Part shown: one piece after another, positions 58,647 to 64,000 of the stretch
How positions within the stretch are numbered: position 1 is the first letter of the stretch
How the letters are laid out: each line of letters starts with the position of its first letter
From: Chitinophaga deserti
Lineage (GTDB): Bacteria > Bacteroidota > Bacteroidia > Chitinophagales > Chitinophagaceae
Length of the DNA stretch: 64,000 nt
Assembly (NCBI RefSeq): GCF_003149455.1
Contig: NZ_QFFK01000006.1
Coordinates: 62,001 to 126,000 of the forward strand
Direction: 5' to 3'
The notes under the pieces: generated by a model
What the model saw: the letters and a program-made list of their open reading frames with translations, nothing else
The model's database searches: none
What the model was told of the DNA's origin: nothing
Program-made: the position numbers and the translations under genes

Positions 58647-60512
58647 ATGAGGATTTTCTATGTAGTTCTGCTGACGGTATTATCCCTTCAAACCTATGCA
58701 CAGCAAAGGCGGGATTCTGTCATCAGCATCCAGGAAGTGGTGATTAATGAAAACCGCTTCAGCACCCCTATATCCAGGCAAAACAGGAATGTTTACGTGA
58801 TAGACAAGGCTACCATTGCCAAATTACCCGCCCGCAGCCTGCAAGAGATCCTGCAATATGCCAATGGGGTGGATATCCGGCAGCGGGGCCCCTTCGGCAG
58901 TCAGGCCGATATCAGTATCGACGGTGGCAGCTTTGAGCAGACCGTTGTACTGGTGAACGGGACAAAGATCATCGACAACCAGACCGCCCATAATATGCTG
59001 AACCTGCCTATTCCAGTAGAGGCAATTGAAAGGATAGAGGTGATCCGCGGCCCTGCGGCAAGGATCTATGGGATTAACAGCTTAACCGGTGCGGTGAATA
59101 TCATCACAAAGAAGCCGGAACAATCGGGCTTCCTGGTGAGTGCCTTTGGCGGGTCTAATTTTGAGAAAGACACTGCGGGAACAGGAGAGATGTTCTACGG
59201 TACCGGCATTCAGCTGGGAGGTGTGATCAGTAAAGCCAAACATCAGCATTCTCTTTTCGGTTCTTATGATAAAAGCAATGGATACCGGTATAACACGCAA
59301 TTTGAAAACAAAAAGCTGTTTTACCAGGGTAACTACCAGATCAACAATGCCAACGAAATCCTCACATCCGCAGGCTATATCGACAATGGGTTTGGCGCCA
59401 ACGGTTTCTACGCTGCTCCGGGTGATAAAAACTCGACGGAGGCCATGAAAACAGTTATAGCGTCTATCCAGTCGAAGCATACGCTATCCGACAGGTTTTC
59501 GCTCATGTCTCGGGTAAGCTATCGTTATAACGATGACGATTACCGGTATTTTGGTGTTACCAATCCCAATGCAGGCAAGAGCCGTCACTATACCAATTCA
59601 CTGGCTGCGGAGCTGAATTCAACTTACAGGCTCCATACAGGCGAACTGGGATTTGGTGTGGAAGGAAGAAGGGAAGATATTAATTCTTCCAATATCGGGG
59701 ACCACCGCCGCGAGAATCTGGGGCTTTATGCACAGTACCGGGTGTATCTGCTGGATAATAAGCTCGATGTGAATGCGGGTACTTATGTGAATTACAATTC
59801 GGATTATAAGTGGCAGATCTATCCCGGTCTGGATGCGAGCTATGCTATCAGCAAGGCATTCCGGATCACGGGGAACGTGGGAACCAGTCAAAGGATTCCA
59901 TCGTTTACGGACCTTTTCCTGAATCAGCGCCCCGGGAATATCGGTAATCCTGATCTGAGTCCGGAGGATGCCCTTCAGGGGGAACTGGGCTTTAAGTTCC
60001 TGCACCGTAATCTGACGGTTAACGCCAGCTACTTTTACAGGAACATCAGCAGCTTCATAGACTGGACGCGGATGGTGACCACGGAGCCGTGGCAAAGTAA
60101 TAACGTGGGAGATCTTCGCACGAAGGGTTTCAACGTGCGGTCTGATTACCGTGTAGCGGTTTCTGAAAAGGCTAAGTTCAACATCCATCTGGCTTATACT
60201 TACCTGGATTCCGAATCTGAGGGAGCGAAAGCACTGTATTCAAAGTATCTGATTTCTTCATTGAAGCACCAGGTGACTAATACCGTTGAGTTTAGCTATA
60301 GTGGCTTCTCTGTACTCGTAGCTACCCGTTATAACGACAGGATCTCCGGTAAGTCATATTTCATCAATGATTTTAGGATCAGCCAGCGTATCCAGCACTT
60401 TACAGTGATGGTGGATGCGCAGAATATTTTCAATTCCAAATACAATGAGATTGGAGCAATTCCCTTACCAGCCCGCTGGTTTAGTCTTGGGGTGAAGTAT
60501 ACGAATTTATAG
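58647..60512 (+). CDS. TonB-dependent outer-membrane receptor (BtuB/CirA-like)
   Basis: A 621-residue receptor, smaller than SusC proteins. The signal peptide ends near LQTYAQ. There is no regulatory-like or STN domain. The plug (about 45-155) reads RNVYVIDKATIAKLPARSLQEILQYANGVDIRQRGPFGSQADISIDGG and IERIEVIRGPAARIYGINSLTGAVNIITKK. The 22-strand barrel ends in PLPARWFSLGVKYTNL. Vitamin B12, an iron chelate or another small ligand is more likely than a glycan. There is no partner lipoprotein or ABC transporter nearby. It is probably controlled by the divergent MocR-type gene, whose repeats overlap its promoter. Confidence 0.9.
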   Translation: MRIFYVVLLTVLSLQTYAQQRRDSVISIQEVVINENRFSTPISRQNRNVYVIDKATIAKLPARSLQEILQYANGVDIRQRGPFGSQADISIDGGSFEQTVVLVNGTKIIDNQTAHNMLNLPIPVEAIERIEVIRGPAARIYGINSLTGAVNIITKKPEQSGFLVSAFGGSNFEKDTAGTGEMFYGTGIQLGGVISKAKHQHSLFGSYDKSNGYRYNTQFENKKLFYQGNYQINNANEILTSAGYIDNGFGANGFYAAPGDKNSTEAMKTVIASIQSKHTLSDRFSLMSRVSYRYNDDDYRYFGVTNPNAGKSRHYTNSLAAELNSTYRLHTGELGFGVEGRREDINSSNIGDHRRENLGLYAQYRVYLLDNKLDVNAGTYVNYNSDYKWQIYPGLDASYAISKAFRITGNVGTSQRIPSFTDLFLNQRPGNIGNPDLSPEDALQGELGFKFLHRNLTVNASYFYRNISSFIDWTRMVTTEPWQSNNVGDLRTKGFNVRSDYRVAVSEKAKFNIHLAYTYLDSESEGAKALYSKYLISSLKHQVTNTVEFSYSGFSVLVATRYNDRISGKSYFINDFRISQRIQHFTVMVDAQNIFNSKYNEIGAIPLPARWFSLGVKYTNL

Positions 60513-60532
60513 GAGAACGTTTGATGTAATGG

Positions 60533-60565
60533 GCCGTCAGCATGTAGGGTGCTGGCGGCTTTTTT
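60533..60565 (+). terminator. Terminator after the TonB receptor gene
   Basis: GCCGTCAGCA (60533-60542) pairs with TGCTGGCGGC (60550-60559, one G-T pair) and is followed by six T residues. Confidence 0.88.
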
Positions 60566-60622
60566 GATTTTATAATATGCCTGTTCGATTCATACTTATT
60601 ATGAGGAGCATCCCTTTATCCC

Positions 60623-60656
60623 TTGCCAATTGTTACATTTTTAGATAACTTGGCAA
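60623..60656 (+). promoter_or_regulatory. TTGCCAA...TTGGCAA inverted repeat upstream of the acyltransferase gene
   Basis: A perfect 7-bp inverted repeat with a 20-bp spacer; TTA/TAA pairs inside extend the symmetry. It ends 28 bp before the acyltransferase start codon. It could be an operator or a leader hairpin. Confidence 0.35.
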
Positions 60657-60684
60657 CTGCACAACAACCAGACCGGAACCATCA

Positions 60685-61782
60685 ATGGATACGAACAAAC
60701 CCACCGCTACAATTCTGCAAACGAAACAGCATTTCGAAATTCTCGACGGATTAAGGGGGATTGCTGCTCTTGCTGTCGTGATTTTCCATTTTATGGAATG
60801 GGTGTACCTCGATCCCAGCCAGAACTTTATCGGGCATGGTTTCCTGGCGGTGGATTTCTTCTTTTGTCTTTCAGGATTCGTGATTGGATATGCCTACGAC
60901 GATCGTTTGGCTAAAATGGGATTGCTGGAATTCTTTAAATCGAGGGTTATCAGGCTCCATCCGCTGATCATAGCGGGATCAGTGTTAGGTTTGCTGGCAT
61001 TTCTGTTTGATCCGTTTGGCGGGCATCCTGAATTGTATAATACCGGAATGGTCATCCTCCTGTTTTTGAGTTCAGCATTACTTATTCCTTTCCCGGTTAT
61101 GGAAGACAGGGGATTCAATCTGTTCGGACTTAACGCACCGTCGTGGTCCCTGTTTTGGGAGTATATCGCCAATATCGTTTACGCACTGGTGCTTTGCAGG
61201 CTCAAACGCAGTTACCTGATTGTATTAACCATCCTCTCGGCGGTGGCTATTTGCCTTGTGTCTTTCCGCGCTGGTAACTTATTGGGTGGCTGGAGCGGGC
61301 CCACCTATTGGGATGGGGGCGCCCGCATATCCTATTCTTTCCTTGCAGGATTACTCATCTATCGTTCCAACTGGATCATCAAAAACAATCTCGGATTTAT
61401 AGGTTTATCAGTATTACTTTCTCTCGCCTTTATCATGCCTTTCTCTACGTGGAACTGGATTACCGAACCTTTAGTAGTGCTGTTGTATTTCCCATTGCTG
61501 ATAGCATTAGGCGCGGGTGCTGTGTTAAAACCCGGCTTAAAGAAGTTCTGCGTATTCTCCGGTAAGATCTCTTATCCGCTATATATGACGCATTATGCCG
61601 CGTTATGGATGTTTGGGAACTATTACAACAGCCATAAACCGGGTACTATGGAACTGACATTCGTTATCATTTCCGGGGTGGTACTGCTGGTGGGATTTGC
61701 CTATCTTGTGATGGTAGTGTACGATATTCCTGTAAGGAAGTATTTAAGTGACAGGCGGAATAAAAGGATTGCAGAGAAATAA
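60685..61782 (+). CDS. Acyltransferase 3 (OafA/NodX-like) membrane protein
   Basis: A 365-residue protein with about ten membrane helices. The family signature LDGLRGIAALAVVIFHF holds the conserved histidine in the first helix (about residue 36), and the second signature is LAVDFFFCLSGFVIGYAYDDR. Later helices carry SWSLFWEYIAN and SGKISYPLYMTHYAALW. Such enzymes move acetyl or succinyl groups onto surface sugars or antibiotics. No polysaccharide biosynthesis genes flank it, so the acceptor is unclear. A DUF1801 gene begins 50 bp downstream and may be co-transcribed. Confidence 0.88.
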   Translation: MDTNKPTATILQTKQHFEILDGLRGIAALAVVIFHFMEWVYLDPSQNFIGHGFLAVDFFFCLSGFVIGYAYDDRLAKMGLLEFFKSRVIRLHPLIIAGSVLGLLAFLFDPFGGHPELYNTGMVILLFLSSALLIPFPVMEDRGFNLFGLNAPSWSLFWEYIANIVYALVLCRLKRSYLIVLTILSAVAICLVSFRAGNLLGGWSGPTYWDGGARISYSFLAGLLIYRSNWIIKNNLGFIGLSVLLSLAFIMPFSTWNWITEPLVVLLYFPLLIALGAGAVLKPGLKKFCVFSGKISYPLYMTHYAALWMFGNYYNSHKPGTMELTFVIISGVVLLVGFAYLVMVVYDIPVRKYLSDRRNKRIAEK

Positions 61783-61832
61783 TCTGTTTGCCTTATGTGC
61801 GATGGAGTTCTGATCAGATAAATGCTGTATGT

Positions 61833-62174
61833 ATGAACGACGTAACGCAATATATTGCTGCTTTTGATCCTGATATCAGGGATCGGCTGAATGCCCTGCG
61901 GCAAATCTTTTTAGGGTTTCATCCAAATACAGAAGAAAGCATCCGGTATAAAATGCCGGCATTTAAAGTGGGGAAAGATCACTTGTATTTTGCTGCCTAT
62001 AAAAATCATATTGGGTTTTACCCGGTCTATGGATTGAGCCGGCTCGAAGATCAGATTGCTCCTTTCAGGGCAAAAGGCACTAAGGATACCCTGCATTTCC
62101 CGCACAATAAACCTTTACCGATTGACCTCGTAAAATCTATAATCCGGTTTAAAGCCGGGATAGAAATGAAATAA
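61833..62174 (+). CDS. DUF1801 (YdhG-like) protein
   Basis: A 113-residue protein; the ATG at 61833 is chosen (MNDVTQYIAAFDPDIRDRLNALRQIFLGF) over a frame extension to 61788. Family marks are ESIRYKMPAFKVGKDHLYFAAYKNHIGFYPVYG and IAPFRAKGTKDTLHFPHNKPLPIDLVKSIIRFK. DUF1801 has a small alpha/beta fold related to frataxin-like or iron-handling proteins by some predictions; the function is not established. It lies 26 bp before the reductase-like gene. Confidence 0.83.
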   Translation: MNDVTQYIAAFDPDIRDRLNALRQIFLGFHPNTEESIRYKMPAFKVGKDHLYFAAYKNHIGFYPVYGLSRLEDQIAPFRAKGTKDTLHFPHNKPLPIDLVKSIIRFKAGIEMK

Positions 62175-62200
62175 ATCTTTTATTACCTAAAACCACTCCA

Positions 62201-62755
62201 ATGAGAAAAGTTGTCTACGGAATTAACCTTACTGCCGATGGTTGCTGCGAGCATACCAAAGGTAATGGCGGCGCGGATATTCATGTTTATTTTACAGAAC
62301 TTTTGAAGGAAGCTGACCTGATTGTGTATGGACGTAAAACGTATGAACTCATGGTTCCTTTCTGGCCTGATATGGCAAAAGAGCAATCCGGTCCCGAAAC
62401 GGTGAATAATTTTGCAAAGGCATTCGATGCCCTCGACAGAATTGTATTTTCCAAAACACTGAAAAGTGCAGATGATAGAACAAAGATTATTCGCTCAAAC
62501 CCCGCTGAAGAAATTTTGAAACTGAAGCAGCAACCGGGAAAGGATATATCGATAGGTGGGGTAGATCTGCCATCGCAGTTAATTGAACAGGGATTGGTGG
62601 ATGAATTTCACTTTGTGATTCATCCTTACTTAGCCGGGGAAGGAAGGCGCTTATTTGATACAATGAAAATGCCCGAGCAGCAGCGTTTACAATTAGTGGA
62701 GTCGAAGGTACTGCCATCAGGTTCTGTGGCATTAAAGTACATAAAGCAGGGGTAA
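62201..62755 (+). CDS. Dihydrofolate-reductase-like protein (RibD C-terminal domain family)
   Basis: A 184-residue stand-alone RibD_C/DHFR-like protein. The fold begins MRKVVYGINLTADGCCEH and continues with LKEADLIVYGRKTYELMVPFWPD, ALDRIVFSKTLKSADD, GKDISIGGVDLPSQLIEQGLVDEFHFVIHPYLAGEGRRLFD. The IGGVDL motif is the nucleotide-binding loop and usually reads GGxxL/T. True DHFR or deaminase-reductase function is unlikely without the rest of the riboflavin pathway, and the substrate remains unknown. It is the last gene of the acyltransferase/DUF1801 run. Confidence 0.85.
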   Translation: MRKVVYGINLTADGCCEHTKGNGGADIHVYFTELLKEADLIVYGRKTYELMVPFWPDMAKEQSGPETVNNFAKAFDALDRIVFSKTLKSADDRTKIIRSNPAEEILKLKQQPGKDISIGGVDLPSQLIEQGLVDEFHFVIHPYLAGEGRRLFDTMKMPEQQRLQLVESKVLPSGSVALKYIKQG

Positions 62756-62863
62756 TGTATAGTTCATAAAGTTGTTCTCCTCCCTTCAGGATACGCTAAT
62801 AAATAGATACAGAAATGTTACTGTAAGCATATTCAAGCTGGTATGTATTAAGTTAGAAGACAG

Positions 62864-63007
62864 TAACTCTTAGTCATCTTGGGAGTAAGTACCGCTTAAA
62901 TACGAGTTAAGTACGTCGATAACGTGGACTTGATGCGGAGGTGATGTGGTGGTGATGTGGAACTGTGTTGCAGGTGAGTAGGAGCATGTAACAGGCATGT
63001 AAAGTGA
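62864..63007. repeat. Degenerate 11-bp tandem array, about thirteen units
   Basis: The units begin at 62864, 62875, 62886, 62897 and 62908, then, after a 1-bp slip, at 62920, 62931, 62942, 62953, 62964, 62975, 62986 and 62997. Early units are TAAGTACCGCT, TAAATACGAGT and TAAGTACGTCG. Later ones drift to TGATGCGGAGG, TGATGTGGTGG and TGATGTGGAAC. The 11-bp phase holds while the sequence changes. It occupies most of the 373-bp gap between two convergent genes and resembles the array at 38218-38294. Confidence 0.65.
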
Positions 63008-63128
63008 AGATTGGGCGCCTGCAGCCCATGGCAATGGCTGGCGGAGGAGTGGCCTGCCGTGTAGATTGGGGTTCCGTAGTGTTTGATTATGAGCTTCTTA
63101 CAACAAAAAATCCAGTAATGGCGTGAGG

Positions 63129-63905
63129 CTATTCCCGTTTATTGACCGCCTGCCTGTTTTGATTAGCAGTGGCTTTGCGGGAAGGCATCGCAGGTATGCC
63201 CGTTAGTTTCTTATGGGATTTGGGTTTTGCAAGGGATGCTTCAGACTGCTGTTGCTCCACAACCGCCACAATATCGGCGGCATACCACTTGCGGTCACGG
63301 ATATCACCGTCTTTTACAAATTGCCTTGCCTGCACCACCACCAGCAGCGTTCCCTTACCTGGTACGTCTATGGACATTTCGGCACCGTTGAAAGGCTGCT
63401 CCAGGTCGATGGTGATCGTCACTGCTTCGGAGCCGGTAATGCTGCGGGTAGCAAAGTCGATCCGGGTGGCGATCAGTTTTACTTCCAGCTGTTTAGCGGA
63501 ACCGTAGAGATTGCTGTAGGCCTCCAGGCGCTGCGCCGGGATGCGTAAGGTACCGTCTTTAGAGAACACCGGCGGCTGTGTAAGCAGCTTGTCAAGCCCC
63601 GTGTAACCATTGAACCGGAAGTTCACCAGGCCGGCGTGGTTGTTCCTCCCCGCCTTCATGATGTAGCTGTTCAGCCGGTTCACAAGGTAGCTGTCGGGGT
63701 AAATGTCCAGCTCGGGAGAAATAGCACTCCTGATGAGGGCGCCTTTACGGCTGGCCGCACCGAAATACTTAGCTGCCCGGCGGGTATTATCCGTTTGCCT
63801 GACATGCGTGGGTGCAGAGCGCAAACAGTGCTTACCGTCGCGCTTGTAGGAAATGACATTACCGATTCTACCGGTAAATGGAATCATGGAATCTAAAATT
63901 GCCAT
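63129..63905 (-). CDS. Conserved hypothetical protein (DUF6266-like)
   Basis: A 258-residue soluble protein starting MAILDSMIPFTGRIGNVISYKRDGKHCLRSAPTHVRQTDNTRRAAKYFGAASRKGALIR. The GRIGNVISYKRDGKxCLRSxP block recalls the DUF6266-type proteins common in Bacteroidota, whose role is unknown; this match is from memory. The middle (about 110-215) is beta-rich (QLEVKLIATRIDFATR, TLLVVVQARQFV), and the C-terminal 35 residues are Lys/Gln/Asn-rich and likely disordered (SHKKLTG...ANQNRQAVNKRE), which suggests nucleic acid or surface contact. It is alone, and its promoter lies in the last 95 bases of the window. Confidence 0.65.
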   Translation of the reverse strand: MAILDSMIPFTGRIGNVISYKRDGKHCLRSAPTHVRQTDNTRRAAKYFGAASRKGALIRSAISPELDIYPDSYLVNRLNSYIMKAGRNNHAGLVNFRFNGYTGLDKLLTQPPVFSKDGTLRIPAQRLEAYSNLYGSAKQLEVKLIATRIDFATRSITGSEAVTITIDLEQPFNGAEMSIDVPGKGTLLVVVQARQFVKDGDIRDRKWYAADIVAVVEQQQSEASLAKPKSHKKLTGIPAMPSRKATANQNRQAVNKRE

Positions 63906-64000
63906 TACTAAAAAAATTTGTTGTACTGAAATATACGTAAGATGTACCGGCAGGGTGGTAGTGCTGTGTTAGAGGATATTTAATGCAGCCTTATCGCACA

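Noticed and set aside
1..64000. Prophage, integrative element, tRNA or rRNA genes
   Set aside because: No integrase, terminase, capsid or transposase frames, no attachment-site duplication, and no cloverleaf or rRNA-like sequence was noticed by eye; a tRNAscan run would be needed to exclude a missed tRNA.

Overview
The window looks like chromosome from a Bacteroidota member, most likely the Chitinophagaceae (Chitinophaga-like). The evidence is two SusC/SusD outer-membrane uptake pairs, an ECF sigma/FecR pair, DUF5000- and DUF4998-type surface lipoproteins, a b558-type SdhC, Bacteroidota promoter boxes (TTTG and TAnnTTTG), few purine-rich ribosome binding sites, and about 50 % GC. I see no rRNA, tRNA, insertion sequence, CRISPR array or prophage. 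The genus is inference from gene content.

Layout. 1-7.5 kb (+): a truncated MscS channel, a PVC-type cytochrome c lipoprotein with a DUF1080 lipoprotein, a 3-hydroxyisobutyrate-dehydrogenase-like enzyme and two membrane proteins. 7.5-13.1 kb (-): a Nei/Fpg DNA glycosylase, a TlpA-like thioredoxin, a class C serine hydrolase, a small membrane protein under paired ACTTTG dyads, and a Pif1-like helicase. 13.3-17.1 kb (+): an HSL-family esterase, bestrophin, an AhpD-like protein and an orphan sdhC. 17.2-20.8 kb: a YCII protein with a damaged-looking start, an NmrA-like reductase, a secreted alpha/beta hydrolase and a methyltransferase. 20.9-25.1 kb (-): a large hybrid histidine kinase with two kinase modules, then a response regulator.

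25.3-38.0 kb is a polysaccharide utilisation locus. A GntR/UTRA regulator and a fused phosphomannose-isomerase-like protein (-) diverge from susC, susD, two surface glycan-binding-type lipoproteins, a six-hairpin glycosidase and a ROK sugar kinase (+). The likely flow is capture and import by SusCD and the lipoproteins, periplasmic hydrolysis, cytoplasmic phosphorylation by the ROK kinase, and isomerisation toward fructose 6-phosphate. A mannose-containing glycan is the best guess. 38.4-44.9 kb is a second, differently wired SusCD locus: ECF sigma factor, FecR anti-sigma, and a SusC with an STN signalling domain, with no enzymes attached.

45-64 kb is mixed. It holds an AraC/VOC/DUF1569 operon; an uncharacterised three-gene cassette (746-aa protein, DUF1360 membrane protein, 84-aa protein) facing a lipoprotein across a region full of CAGGTA palindromes; a TPR lipoprotein between two DUF3592 paralogues; and a Fic AMP-transferase with three palindromic operators, the last on its start codon. 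After these come a MocR-type regulator whose PLP lysine is replaced by arginine, divergent from a TonB receptor, an acyltransferase operon and a conserved hypothetical.

The least explained signals are two intergenic arrays of degenerate 11-bp repeats (38218-38294 and 62864-63007), the Fic operator set and the DUF1360 cassette.
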